Program-made: the position numbers and the translations under genes
Source: Schistocerca nitens
Taxonomy: Eukaryota; Arthropoda; Insecta; Orthoptera; Acrididae
Reading direction: 5' to 3'
Length of the DNA stretch: 64,000 nucleotides
Assembly: GCF_023898315.1 (NCBI RefSeq)
Contig: NC_064622.1
Location: forward strand, 74,906,387-74,970,386
In this document: positions 10,857-22,205 of the stretch, piece by piece
Layout: each line of letters starts with the position of its first letter
Position numbering within the stretch: position 1 is the first letter of the stretch
Notes under the pieces: model-generated
Database searches by the model: none
What the model was told of the DNA's origin: nothing
The model's input: the letters and a program-made list of their open reading frames with translations, nothing else

Positions 10857-12307
10857 TTTAATGGAGATCAGAAGAGCTTTAGGAAATATTTTCTGACCCA
10901 GAAGGAAAAAGTGGGACGGCAGCGTTCCTTCGGGTGTCCCGAGCCACCTGCGCACAATGGCCCATTCCTTGCGTTATGTGGAACTGCTGAAAGGTGACTA
11001 CGTCCTCGAATGCTTCTGATGTCACCTCACATTTTTTATTAATGTACATATGCTTAAAATCCTTGATTCTAAATGAAAAAATGTTCCCCTGACCTTAGAG
11101 CCGCTTTGATGTAGCTGCCCAATTGTAAGAGTGTCTTAAAGTATTCTCCTCTGACGATCAAGTGAGAGCCGCGTGTTTTGCTTATACCAGCTGCTGAGCG
11201 GTGCTCACGTAATTACGCCGTGTGACACAGGACGGAGCACACGAGGGAAGCGACGCCAACTCGTCGGACGGTAGCAGTGTGAAGGGATCAACAACGAAAT
11301 TCGTAGGAGTGTATACTAAAACGTTGATAAAATTAACATTTGGGGTAGAGTGTGAAGAAAAGATACGTGTAATGCAAGTAAAATAATGAAACAATTATAT
11401 TTGACAAAGAGTATGACACGATTAACCAAATTTGTACTATTCTTACATATCAACAGCTGGTGCCAACAGACAAACTGCGAAAAAAAATTTACAGCTCAAA
11501 ACGAATAATTGTCGGTGTCTCCCTTCATTTGATCTTTTCTCACAAGTCACTACTCTGGGAGCAACGCACTCAGTCAGCGCTCAACCGTCATCTTGAAGAT
11601 AAAACAGAGCAATTTATTTGAATGCTCTGGAAACTGTCTATGAAAGTGTAGAAGACAGCTCATGGCAGACTTTTGACATAAAGCATATGGGAGTTAGTAT
11701 AAACATTACATATCGCGGACAGTCAGATCATATCAGACAAAAATAAAAGCCGTTGCATAAATCAGGGTCATAAACATCAAAGGACAGTTTTTACACAGCA
11801 GAAGCAACATACGAAAGAGGTGCAACTAATTAACTATCCTACGACTGCCAATTAACTGCGAAGGAGATTCAAACAGCAATAGTACACGTGTCCTGCAGTA
11901 AGACATTCTCCAGAATGTTATGGTGAAGAGAAAAGTGTATACCAAATTTCTTCCGCCCTCTTCGACTCCTAAACAAAGACAACGTCTCGTAGACGTCCGC
12001 CGCGACTTGATTGAGATGCAAAACGCGTGCATTTCTTTTCTGGAATAAAGATCATCACGGTTGGTTTTATCAGTCCGAACCCACCACAAAACCATAAAGT
12101 GCACCAATCCACGTGAAGTGTTAACCATTTGACGACATTCAAGCCAATACGTGCGAGTTGAACATCATTCCAAAGAAGAACTTCCCTGACGGTTTCACAT
12201 GATTGTATGAACGTTCTGTGCGTTGTAATAAATTGGGGACAGAATGTGGACAACATCTGAAGCATTAAAACTACCGTCATAACATTTATCTATTTCTATA
12301 TTATTTA
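10857..12307. other. unassigned sequence
   Basis: ORFs of 70-103 codons on the minus strand at 11182-12280 carry no recognisable motif and overlap each other in different frames. I see no SINE body or TIR pair. Possibly unique intergenic or intronic host DNA. Confidence 0.4.
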
Positions 12308-12495
12308 TGGTTCAAATGGCTCTGAGCACTATGGGACTTGGGTCATCAGTCCCCTAGAACTTAGAACTACTTAAACCTAACTAACCTAAGGAGTTCACAC
12401 ACATCCATGCCCGAGGCAGGATTCGAACCTGCGACCGTATCGGTCGCGTGGTTCCAGACTGTAGCGCCTAGAACCGCTCGGTCACTCCAGCCGGC
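12308..12495 (-). mobile_element. SINE family 1, minus orientation
   Basis: Full-length SINE with a small deletion in the tail region (GGACTTGGGTCATC lacks the usual bases). Flanking duplication is unclear. It directly abuts the RT relic that starts at 12497. Confidence 0.88.
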
Positions 12496-12496
12496 A

Positions 12497-13185
12497 CTTT
12501 ATTTTCAAAAGTGATGAGTTTTTTCTGTTTTCCTTGTCAGGGTCCATGTCTTCCCTGCACAGCACACTATTGGCTTCATGATGGTCAGATATATTGTTAT
12601 TTTCGCCTGCCTGGATAGCAAGTTCGATCTTATGACGTTGTGCATAGCTCCTAGACGTCTTCCCCCATCTTGAATTCTTGTTGCTATCTCTTCTTCTATA
12701 ACGTTTTGTTGTGTTGATGTTGACACCGAGGTACGTGAATGTGTCTGTCTTCCGTATTGTTAGATTTCCGATTTTTAGATGGTTTGGTGGTAAATGAGCT
12801 CTTCTTCCTACTACCATGCAGTTTGTTTTGCTTTCATTTATACTTAGACCTACTTTCTTGCCTTACATTAGCACAGTACTATTTTCTCCAGGTCTTCCAT
12901 GTTCTTTCCTATCAGCACAATATCATCCGTAAAAGCCAGGACATTTCTCTCTTTTTCGTATGGTGATCGCTGCACTTTCACATGTTACTCACCTCAGGGT
13001 GTTGTTGAGGGCCATATTGAACAGGGTTGGTGATGCAATATCTTCCTGTCTCACTCCTGTTTTTACTCCAAATGCTTCTGAGAACTCCCCCTATACTTTC
13101 ACTCTACATTTTGATTCCATCACACACATTTTAGTTAGCTTTATCAGCCTTTCAGGTATTCCATACTTGCCAAAGTTAGCAGCCT
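12497..13185 (-). pseudogene. non-LTR retrotransposon RT relic
   Basis: Minus-strand reading gives RT blocks in order: GKYGIPERLIKLTKMCVM, then GVRQEDIASPTLFN (block B), then AFTDDIVLIGKNMEDL (the FADD box with Ala changed to Thr), then MVVGRRAHLPPNHLKIG, KTDTFTYLGVNIN and a thumb-like region with LLSRQAKITIYLTIMKPI. Two frames are needed and there are stops, so it is dead. It is a different lineage from the RTE-like and CR1-like copies in this window. Confidence 0.7.
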
Positions 13186-13482
13186 AAACTTCTTGCCAAG
13201 TGCAGCGAAGTGAATCCGCTGATACCTGACGTCTCGCCAGCAAAGCGTCATGTCCGGCACCTTAAAGTCACAGTGGTGGCAGGCAGTATCAGCCTATCCG
13301 GGTTCGCTATTAGGTCCTACACTTCCTGACTGTTCGTAAATGACGAGTCGCCAGTTTTGTCCTACTGCAAATACCGTACGTGCACTGATGACCTCCAGTT
13401 CCACCTAACTGCAAAACCAATCAGCTTGAAGACAGCTCAGTACCGACCTGTGTGCACTATAAAAATAGGTACAGGATATAGC

Positions 13483-13668
13483 GTTATTGCTCAACCGTTC
13501 GCATGGCTCCCCCCCCCCCCCCCCAACCCCGTAGAAGGTTCGAGTCCTCTGTCGGGCATGGGCGTGTGTGTTGTCCTTAACGTAAGTTATTTTAATCTAG
13601 ATTAAGTAGTGTGTAAGATTAGGGACCGATGACCTCAGTAGTTCGATAGAAACTTACCACAAATTTCC
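13483..13668 (+). mobile_element. second SINE type, plus orientation
   Basis: The B-box-like GGTTCGAGTCCTC, followed by GGGCATGGGCGTGTGTG, GTCCTTAACGTAAGTTA and GGGACCGATGACCTCAG, is parallel to the family 1 SINE but with a distinct body, and it ends ACTTACCACAAATTTCC. A run of C (13510-13524) has expanded inside the head. No clear target duplication was found. Confidence 0.65.
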
Positions 13669-13679
13669 AAAAACTAAAA

Positions 13680-14530
13680 GAAATAAGGAATCCAACCAAA
13701 ATCCAAATGGTACTTTTTCGTCAATCTAGGCTCATTAGCCCGAATTATCCGGAATCCCTGCCATCTTTAACTCTGCATGGGACAAATATCAACTTCTCCC
13801 TTCCAGCAAGGAGTCTAGGAGTAACAATAGCCGACAATCTATACTGGACTGAGAACAGAACTGCATTGTGCAAAAAGGGATCAGCACCTATCCATGACCT
13901 ACAAATATGAAAACCTCATCCCTCTTGACCTGAACGGGGTCAGGGATTTTCTCTGCCTCGTGATGACTGGGTGTTGTGTGTTGTCCTTAGGTTAGTTAGG
14001 TTTAAGTAGTTCTAAGTTCTAGGGGACTCATGACCATAGATGTTAAGTCCCATAGTGCTCAGAGCCATTTGAGCATTTTTTTCTTGACCTGAAAAAGAAA
14101 CTAGGACGACCACTTATGCTTCCAGTTACTGATAACAGCGATGTTGTCGCGGAAGGCCTTTCTCTGGAAAGTTCACAGTGCCTGGAACTGGGTATGAATG
14201 CCTGTGCTCGTTAATTCAGTGACTTTCGGCTCTTTGATCATATTTCACCAACATATGCACCGCTATCCTGGTTGCGTACAGACAAGCAAAGATATTTCCA
14301 TTAACTCTGTCTTCTCTATTGCCTTATCCTCGACCTTAACGCAATTGTCTGAACAACACGGAAGAAATGCCGGGTCCCATCACAGAAAAACTCTCATGGG
14401 TCCCACTCCGCTCCATCTCAGTGGTAGGAACGCGACTTCGGAATACGCTCCCGCATTATATTAGAGAACTGAACAGCAGCTTCAGAAGACAGTTAATGAC
14501 ATATCTACTAAAGCAACAATAAGGACTCCC
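13680..14530 (+). pseudogene. CR1/Jockey-like LINE C-terminal relic
   Basis: Plus-strand reading gives QMVLFRQSRLISPNYPES, then LPARSLGVTIADNLYWTEN (the SLGV.ID..L.W box after the RT palm), and later RNTLPHYIRELNSSFRRQL with LMTYLLKQQ and a stop near 14520. That last block is the typical C-terminus of CR1/Jockey-type ORF2. A SINE variant (13935-14081) interrupts it between PLDL and KKKLGRPL. Several frameshifts; 5'-truncated. Confidence 0.65.
13935..14081 (+). mobile_element. SINE with a non-tRNA head but the family 1 body
   Basis: The head GGTCAGGGATTTTCTCTGCC and CGTGATGACTGGGTGTTG replace the tRNA-like head. From GTCCTTAGGTTAGTTAGG onward the body and tail are those of family 1. A 12-bp target duplication TCTTGACCTGAA at 13923-13934 and 14082-14093 shows it moved as one unit. 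Confidence 0.88.
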
Positions 14531-15064
14531 TGTACGCACTCGTTACGCTTCTACACCCTTCTTTCTAACCACCTCTTCCTCATTTCTCAATATTCTTAGC
14601 TCATGCAGTCGGCTTAAATTTCGTTTCCCCATAACTCGCTAAGTCACTAAACACCTATCTTGTACACCTATAACTTATTTTTGTATCTGCAGCTATCATT
14701 ATTGTTATTACTGTCATAGTTACAATTATTACTAATCACACTATTAGTGTCAACAACTGAAATACTACAAGTATTGCCAGTATTAACTTTACTAGGTCTT
14801 AATCACTGTTATTTACTAAAATCATTTAAGGGGACCTGGACGTGAAATGACCGAAATTCTGGAAAACGTTTTTTGGCACCATCTCAGAGGCAATTTTATC
14901 CCGTTTCAAAAATTGTATTTTTTATATACTTTTCAGTTGTTGATTTGGTCTTAAACGCTCTTTGAACAAATGTCTGCAAACCAGCCACGCTCACGCGACA
15001 GGCAAGTAATATCACCATAAACATTTCTTGCCCGTCACAGTCATGGAAACAATAAAGCCAATAT

Positions 15065-15747
15065 ACAGGGACCTTGCAGATACAAAATTACTTATCAAAT
15101 GTCTACATGGGCCGGCCGCTGTGGCCGAGCGGTTCTAGGCGCTTCAGTCCGAAACAGCGCTGCTGCTACTGCCGCAGGTTCGAATCCTGCCTTGGGCATG
15201 GATGTGTGTGATGTCCTTAGGTTAGTTAGGTTTAAGTAGTTCTAAGTCTAGGGGACTGATGACCTCAGATGTTAAGTCCCATAGTGCTTAGAGCCTTTTT
15301 TCTTGTCTACATGGCCGTACACAAAACCGTAATGAGAGTTTCAAAAGCTGCGTGTGGCAACGAGTACAAAAAACAGTGTTTGTTGGATGGACAGAACTCA
15401 AACTGGGTGTTATGGATGCTATCATCTGTTTCAATGATGGTGTAACCAGCAGGACAAAAGTAATGGACAAATCTGACATCCAGCCAGGAAATAATATGAT
15501 CGCTGTTCTGACTGCCATAGATCGTCAGCGACTAGTTGAAGCTGAAAGGGCTGTGGAAGCCACCACTAATGAGTCCAAAGTAAGGAAAAGGCTCCTGAAG
15601 AAGTCTACAGAGGATAAAGAAGCAGCTGGTCAGCTAGATTATGCTGCTAGAATCTTCTCAAACAGGCATACGGTGAGTCAAAAAAACTGTGAACATTCTT
15701 TTCTCATTTTCTCGAAACTACATTTTCAGAACATTAGGTACATATAA
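15065..15747 (+). pseudogene. transposase C-terminal fragment of the TTAA element
   Basis: Across the SINE the reading is PIYRDLADTKLLIKCLHG, then RTQNRNESFKSCVWQ, RVQKTVFVGWTELKLGV and DAIICFNDG. The pattern C-HG-TQN-NES followed by W.R..KTVFVG...L...V.DA...FNDG is one I associate with a family of animal DDE-type transposases (Mutator-like domain proteins in insects and cnidarians). The downstream segment (residues 60-110 of the 131-codon ORF at 15352-15747) is Lys/Glu-rich. Only the last part of the protein is left. Confidence 0.5.
15111..15303 (+). mobile_element. SINE family 1 nested in the TTAA element
   Basis: Full-length SINE with an 11-bp target duplication TGTCTACATGG at 15100-15110 and 15304-15314. 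It splits the transposase fragment exactly inside CLHG. Confidence 0.93.
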
Positions 15748-16255
15748 CTTCACGATGGATTTATCCTTGTTCACCAAATTTCCGTCAAGTGAAGAATAGG
15801 ATAGTATCTTTGTATTATGTCTAATACATCGTAGAAATGATCTACGTTTGTCATTCTGTATAGAATTTTAGCGATTTTTTTAAACAAAATAGTAATGTAG
15901 CATAATAAGGGGTTTTCTATTTCCTCAGCTATACTCCAAAGTACAAAACGAGAGGCATATAATGTGTTCCTATGAATGTTGACAGCAGCCTACCACAGTT
16001 TGAATGCTATTATACTGATGATGGACCAGAAAATGGTACCAGAATGGGACGGTGTATTATAAAAACATCAGTTAGGCAAAATACTGTAATTCTTAAACTA
16101 TAGCAGATATTTCAATAAATTTCCTTTCACAGCTTGAGTCAATGTCGCTCATTGATGGTAAAAAACCACAACTTCCTCCGCATTGCAGATCAAGAGTAAT
16201 GCGCACTGAGAGCGAGATATAAAAATGCAGCCGGTTCACGTCTAGGTCCCCTTAA

Positions 16256-17239
16256 CTATATTTGACGTATTATAACTATAATTACTTGGGTGACTATAAT
16301 GTGAAAAAGATACTGTATGTGTGAAACCCTGGTCCAGCGCAAGTCTGACAGTCCTTAGTAGATCAGGTTAAATGAAAAAATAAATAAAATAAAGTTCCTA
16401 CCTTTCCGACTCGTTGGTATACAGCAGCATAGTCCGTGAGGAAATCATAAACTTCGGACTTTTCCAGTAGCTCATTCATATTTATATATCGCGAGCGGCA
16501 ACGGTTCTATGACTTTCCCTTGGAGAGTGGGGCTGATGTACAGGTGTGGCACAGTATTGTTTGAGCCTCTTAGAAGGGTTGTGAAATTCCTCTGCTTCCT
16601 CTGTGTGAGCATATACTAGAGATAAGACAGAACGTTTCTACACTCTCATCCTGTGGGTGGTGTGGCTTTAGACTCCCTGGTTCGAAATATCCTGCGGCTC
16701 CCGGCAGTGCATTTCCACGGGACGAAGTATTGAAGAGAGCTCCCTTACGAGTGAGGGAGGGCTAAGGAAACGAAAGACGACTCCTCGAAGGGAGAGCGAG
16801 GGCGCCCTTAATTATTTCTTTCCACATTCCTACCCTGCTCGAGCAGCGTCCGCGCTCGATACTCGCAGCGGCAGGGGCGGCGAATGAGCGCGGAGCGGCC
16901 TCCAGTTGTCGAGTTCTCGCCCCGGGGCGGGCCGTGTCGCCCTCCACGGCCGAATCCTCCGCACGTCTGCGGCCGGATATGCCCTGCGGCGGAATAATCC
17001 ATTAAATTTTCTTTTTCTTTTCTTTTCAGTTCTGCCGAGGAGGAAAAACTGGAGACGGATAGTCGCCAGCGGTGAACACTACCGTGGACGCCAGGTGGAC
17101 GTCTCCAAGAAATGAACGTCGCTCTTCTTAGCAGGGGCAACTTTGTCAGGCTCTAGTTAGAACCACTCAAATACGTATACCGGTATCACAGTGCTGATGT
17201 GCCTCTTTTCACCTTTTTAAACATCAGGGTTTATTACCC
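16256..17239. other. unassigned, with GC-rich patch 16680-17120
   Basis: No recognisable protein. The patch at about 16680-17120 is rich in CpG and has overlapping ORFs on both strands without motifs. It contains a pyrimidine tract (TTTTCTTTTTCTTTTC at about 17010-17025) followed by CAG, which on its own does not show a splice acceptor. Confidence 0.4.
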
Positions 17240-17241
17240 TA

Positions 17242-18608
17242 TTGGCCATTAAAATTGCTACACCAAGAAGAAATGTAGATGATAAACGGGTATTCATTGG
17301 ACAAATATATTATACTAGCACTGACATGTGATTACATTTTCACGCAGTTGGGGGGCATAGATCCTGAGAAAACAGTACCCAGGACAACCACCTCTGGCCG
17401 TAGTAACGGCCTTGATACGCCTGGGCATTGAGGCAAACAGAGCTTGGATGGCGTGTACAGGTACAGTTGCCCATGCAGCTTCAACACGATACCACAGTTC
17501 ATCAAGAGTAGTGACTGGCGTATTGTGACGAGCCAGTTGCTCGGCCACCACTGACTAGAAGTTTTCAATTGGTGAGAGATCTGGAGAATCTCCTGTCCAG
17601 GGCAGCAGTCGAACATTTTCTGTATCCACAAAGGCCCGTACAGGACATTCAACATGCGGTCGTGCATTATCCTGCTGAAATGTAGGGTTTCGCAGGGATC
17701 GAATGAAGGATAGAGCCACGGGTCGTAACACATTTGAAATGTAACGTCCACTGTTCAAAGTGCCGTCAACGCGAACAAGAGGTGACCGAGACGTGTAACC
17801 AATGTCACCCCATACCATCACGCCGGGTGATATGCCAGTATGGTGATGACGAATACACGCTTCCAATGTACGTTCACCGCGATGACGCCAAACACGGATG
17901 CGACCATCATGATGCCGTGAACAGGACCTGGATTCATCAGAAAAAATGACGTTTTGCCTTTAGTGCACCCAGGTTCGTCGTTGAGTACACCATCGCTGGC
18001 GCTCCTGTCTGTGATGCAGCGCCAAGGATCACCGCAGCCATGATCTCCGAGCTGATAGTCCATGCTGCTGCAAAAGTCGTCGAACTGTTTGTGCAGATGG
18101 TTGTTGTCTTGCAAACGTCCGCATCTGTTGACTCAGGGACCGAGACGTGGCTGCACGATCCGTCAGAGCCATGTGGATAAGGTGCCTGTCATCTCGACTG
18201 CTAGTGATGCGAGGCCGTTGGGATCCAGCACGGCGTTCCGTATTACCCTCCTGAACCCACCGATTCGATATTCTGCTAACAGTCGTTGGATCTCGACCAA
18301 CGCGAGCAGCAAAGAGGCGATACGATATACCGCAATCGCGATAGGCTACAATCCGACCTTTATAAAAGTCGGAAACGTGATGGTACGCATTTCTCCTCCT
18401 TACTCGAGGCATCACAACAACGTTTCACCAGGCAACGCCGGTCAACTGCTGTTTGTGTTTGAGCACGTTGTAGGTGTCGCGACCGGCGCCATCCTTGTGT
18501 GAATGCTCTGAAAAGCTAATCGTTTCCATATCACAGCATCTCTTCCTGTCGGTTAAATTTCGCGTCTGTACCACGTCATCTTCGTGGTGTAGCAATTTTA
18601 ATGGCCAG
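17242..18608 (-). mobile_element. Tc1-like transposon, DD34E type, minus
   Basis: TIRs TTGGCCATTAAAATTGCTAC and its counterpart at 18608 (CTGGCCATTAAAATTGCTAC on the minus strand) are each flanked by TA (17240-17241, 18609-18610). Length 1367 bp is normal for a complete Tc1-like element. The transposase runs on the minus strand from MMPRVRRRNAYHHV at 18415 but is broken into at least four frames (18415-18029, about 18114-17818, 17866-17555, 17551-17315). It is structurally complete but dead. Confidence 0.92.
17315..18415 (-). pseudogene. Tc1-like transposase, frameshifted
   Basis: N-terminal HTH blocks (SDFYKGRIVAYRDCGISYRL, VGRDPTTVSRISNRWVQEG) are followed in other frames by the catalytic domain: GVMVWGDIGYTSRSPLVRV, FQQDNARPH with the second Asp, and SPDLSPIENF with the Glu. 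The spacing from that Asp to the Glu counts to 34 residues, the classical Tc1 value. DNA binding and TIR cleavage would be its role if intact; at least three frameshifts prevent this. Confidence 0.85.
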
Positions 18609-18782
18609 TAGTGTATGTTATTAATGTACAAAAATCTTTCCGTCACGGATCGAGAGGGGGGGGGGAGGGGTTGTCGTGCAGTTTATGGTTCCCCCTCCTC
18701 CAACCGAAACCTGTTTTACAGTCAGTTCTACAGGAAACTGTACGACTTTATCTGTACGATGTAAAAGACACGATCATAAATA

Positions 18783-19999
18783 CACTGAAGCGCCAAAGAA
18801 ACTGCTACAGGCATGCGTATTGAAATACAAACATACGTAAACAGGCAGAATACGGCACTGTGGTCGGGAACGCCAATACAAGATAACAAGTGTTTCGCGC
18901 AGTTGTTAGATCAGTTATTGCTACTACTATGGCAATTATCAAGCTTGAAGTGAGTTTAAACGTGGTGTTATAGTCGACGCACGAGCGATGGGACACAGCA
19001 TCTCCGACGTAGCGATGGAGTGGGGATTTCCCCATACGATCATTTCACGAGTGTACCGTGAGTATCAGGAATCCGGTAAAACATCAGATCTCCGACATAC
19101 TGCGGTCAGACAAAGATCATACAAGAACGGGACCAACGACGACTGAAGAGAATCGTTCAAGGTGACAGAAGTGCAACCCTTCCGCAGATTGCTGCAGATT
19201 TCAATGCTGTTCCATCAATAAATGTCATACTGTGAACCATTCACCGAAACGTGATTTATATGGGCTTTCGGAGCTGAAGGCCCACTCGTGTACCCTTGAT
19301 GACGGCACGACACAAAATTTTACGCCTCACCTGGACTCGTCAATACTGACATTGGACTGTTGATGACTGGAAACGTGTTGCCCGGTCGGACGATTCTCGT
19401 TTCGAATTGTATGGAGCGAATGGACGTGTGGAGACAATCTCATGAATCCATGAAACCTGTATGTCATCAGAGGACTGTCCAAGTTGGTGGAGGCTCTGTA
19501 ATGATGTGGTGCTTGTGCAGTTGGAGTTATATGGTACCCCTGATACGTCTAGATACGATTCTGAAAGGTAACATGTACGTAAGGACACTGTCTGATCACC
19601 TGCATCCATTCGTGTTCATTGTGCATTCCAACGGACTTGACCAATTCCAGCAGGACAATGAGACACCCCACACCTCTAGAATTGCTACAGAGTGGCTCCA
19701 GGAACACTCTTCTGAGTTTAAACACTTCATCTGGCCACCAAACACCCCAGACACGGACATTATTGAGCATATTTGGGATGCCTTGCTACGTACTGTTCAG
19801 AAGAGATCGCCACCCCCTAGTACTCTTACGGATTTATAGACAACCCTGCAGGATTCGTGATGTCAGTTCCCTCCAGCCCTCCAGCACTACTTCCGACATT
19901 AGTCGAGTCCATGCCACGTCATGTTGCGGCACTACTGCATGGTCTCGGGCGCCCTACACGATACCAGGCAGGTTTACCAGCTTTTTTGGCTCTTTTATG
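18783..19999 (+). mobile_element. Tc1-like transposon, about DD36E, plus
   Basis: The left TIR CACTGAAGCGCCAAAGAAAC starts after TA (18781-18782). The right TIR is decayed (TTTTTTGGCTCTTTTATG) and is followed by TA at 20000-20001. Same family as 8218-10854. The transposase is recognisable from about 18945 to 19838 in the plus direction but has frameshifts. Confidence 0.85.
19360..19839 (+). pseudogene. Tc1-like transposase catalytic fragment
   Basis: A 159-codon ORF covers the C-terminal half: GSVMMWCLCSWSYMVPLIRL, then LDQFQQDNETPHTSRIATEW with the second catalytic Asp, and PDTDIIEHIWDAL with the catalytic Glu. I count 36 residues between Asp and Glu. PDTD replaces the usual PD(L/M)N. The N-terminal half lies upstream in other frames with stops. 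Confidence 0.75.
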
Positions 20000-20001
20000 T
20001 A

Positions 20002-20637
20002 TATGACAGCTGCATCAAAGTATATACTGGTTTTCCTTTAAGCCTAATCATAATATGCAAACAAAATTTCTATCGGATTTGCATCCGGTGAACAGTGCAG
20101 CCCAATCCATTGTGGACACCCTACTGTCTTGTTTCCACGCTATACAGAGACGGCTGCGATGTTTCGGATCATTATTATCTTGAAGCACCCAGTTTGCCTC
20201 GTTCGAACCAGATAGCTTTTTATCGGACCTCAGAAGGCATGTTTGATAAATATTGACATTTTTCAGAGTTTAAATCGGCTCTAAATAAGTGCAAAGAGCC
20301 AAAACTGCAACCGACAGAACAAAACATTCAACTCTCACACTATTTACCTATACACTGTACAAAAGCGTATTGAGTACAAATTCGAGACCACTACCAGAGA
20401 TGTTGCTGCGGACGTTACATTTAACATTATGGCGCACACTTTCTTGTGGAACTGAGTGTATGTGGGAGCATCTCAAATCTAAATAATAAGACAATGCACC
20501 ATTTACGTTGTCTACACACACAGCGCAACGCGTTTCGAGAACTTCATTTCATTAACAAATGCAAATTTTTACATTGGTACTTTGTGCCATGTGCTCATGT
20601 GTGTTGTTCTGCCTCTCTTGCCCTACATTCGTTCTTA
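20002..20637. other. unassigned sequence
   Basis: Between two transposons; no recognised protein or repeat. It may be the target-locus DNA. Confidence 0.4.
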
Positions 20638-20639
20638 TA

Positions 20640-22203
20640 CAGGGTGTTACAAAAAGATATGGCCAAACTTTCAGGAAACATTCCTCACACACAAAGAAAG
20701 AAAATATGTTATGTGGACATGTGTCCGGAAACGCTTACTTTCCATGTTAGAGCTTATTTTATTACTTCTCTTCAAAGTAATGGAATGGAAACACACAGCA
20801 ACAGAACGTACCAGCGTGACTTCATACACTTTGTTACAGGAAATGTTCAAAATGTCCTCCGTTAGCGAGGATACATGCGTCCACCCTCCGTCGCATGGAA
20901 TCCCTGATGCGCTGTTGCAGCCCTGGAGAATGGCGTATTGTATCACAGCCGTCCACAATACGAGCACGAAGAGTCTCTACATTTGGTACCGGTGTTGCAT
21001 AGACAAGAGCTTTCAAAGGCCCCCATAAATGAAAGACAAGAGGGTTGAGGTCAGGAGAACGTGGAGGCCATGGAATTGGTCCGCCTCTACCAATCCATCG
21101 GTCACCGAATCCGTTGTTGAGAAGCGTACGAACACTTCGACTGAAATGTGCAGGAGCTCCATCGTGCATGAACCACATGTTGTGCCGTACTTGTAAAGGC
21201 ACCAGCACAGGTAGAGTATCCCATATGAAATCATGATAACGTGCTCCATTTAGCGTAGGTGGAAGAACATGGGGCCCAATCAAGACATCACCAACAAAGC
21301 CTGCCCAAACGTTCACAGAAAATCTGTGTTGATGACGTGATGACACAATTGCGTGCAGTTTCTCGTGAGCCCACACAAGTTGATTGTGAAAATTTACAAT
21401 TTGATTTCGTTGGAATGAAGCCTCATCCGTAAAGAGAAAATTTGCACTGAAATGAATTTGACACATTGTTGGATGAACCATTCGCAGAAGTGTACCCGTG
21501 GAGGCCAATCAGCTGCTGATAGTGCCTGCACACACTGTACATGGTACGGAAACAACTGGTTCTCCCGTAGCACTCTCCATACAGTGACGTGGTCAACGTT
21601 ACCTTGTACAGCAGCAAGTTCTCTGACGCTGACATTAGGGTTATCGTCAAGTGCACGGAAGAATTGTCTCGTCCATTGCAGGTGTCCTCGTCGTTCTAGG
21701 TCTTCCCCAGTCGCGAGTCATAGGCTGGAATGTTCCGTGCTCCCTAAGACGCCGATCAATTGCTTCGAACGTCTTCCTGTCGGGACGCCTTCGTTCTGGA
21801 AATCTGTCTCTATACAAACGTACCGCGCCACGGCTATTGCCCCGTGCTAATCCATACATCAAATGGGCATCTGCCAACTCCGCATTTGTAAACATTGCAC
21901 TGACTGCAAAACCACGTTCGTGATGAACACTAACCTGTTGATGCTACGTACTGATGTGCTTGATGCTATTACTGTAGAGCAATGAGTCGCATGTCCACAC
22001 AAGCACCGAAGTCAACATTACCTTCCTTCAATTGGGCCAACTGGCGGTGAATCCAGGAAGTACAGTACATACTGACGAAACTAAAATGAGCTTTAACATG
22101 GAAATTAAGCGTTTCCGGACACATGTCCACATAACATCTTTTCTTTATTTGTGTGTGAGGAATGTTTGCTGAAAGTTTGGCCGTACCTTCTTGTAACACC
22201 CTG
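20640..22203 (-). mobile_element. mariner-like transposon (about DD41D), copy A, minus
   Basis: TIRs begin CAGGGTGTTACAAAAAG; TA flanks both ends (20638-20639, 22204-22205). The inverted terminal similarity extends well past 30 bp (GGCCAAACTTTCAG, CACACACAAA). Length is 1564 bp. The transposase on the minus strand starts MFTNAELADAHLMYG at 21895 (a DUF4817-type HTH start) and ends HFEHFL at 20834. It is interrupted by frameshifts at about 21650 and 21500. In this copy the third catalytic Asp is lost: LVFHLWG replaces LDFHLWG. Confidence 0.92.
20834..21895 (-). pseudogene. mariner-like transposase, copy A
   Basis: The N-terminal piece (21895-21647) carries YGLARGNSRGAVRLYRDRFP, and the C-terminal 224-codon ORF (21508-20834) carries LFTDEASF (first Asp), WFMHDGAPAHFSRSVRT (second Asp), WPPRSPDLNPLVFHLWG (third Asp changed to Val) and ILANGGHFEHFL. 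Spacing between second and third acidic positions is 41 residues by my count. Frameshifts plus the Asp-to-Val change make it inactive. Confidence 0.88.
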
Positions 22204-22205
22204 TA

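Larger units (their letters stand above)
14830..16251 (+). mobile_element. TTAA-flanked DNA transposon, Kolobok-like (tentative)
   Basis: TTAA at 14826-14829 and 16252-16255 flanks termini GGGGACCTGGACGTGAA and, on the other strand, GGGGACCTAGACGTGAA: 17-bp inverted repeats with one mismatch. Inside is a transposase C-terminal fragment (15330-15747) and a SINE. TTAA duplication is known for piggyBac and Kolobok superfamilies; the coding fragment does not look like piggyBac, so Kolobok-like is my inference. At 1.4 kb including the SINE it is internally deleted and non-autonomous. Confidence 0.7.

Noticed and set aside
16990..17040. Pyrimidine tract plus CAG as a splice acceptor
   Set aside because: A pyrimidine-rich run followed by CAG is common in this composition, and no matching donor or coding exon was found.
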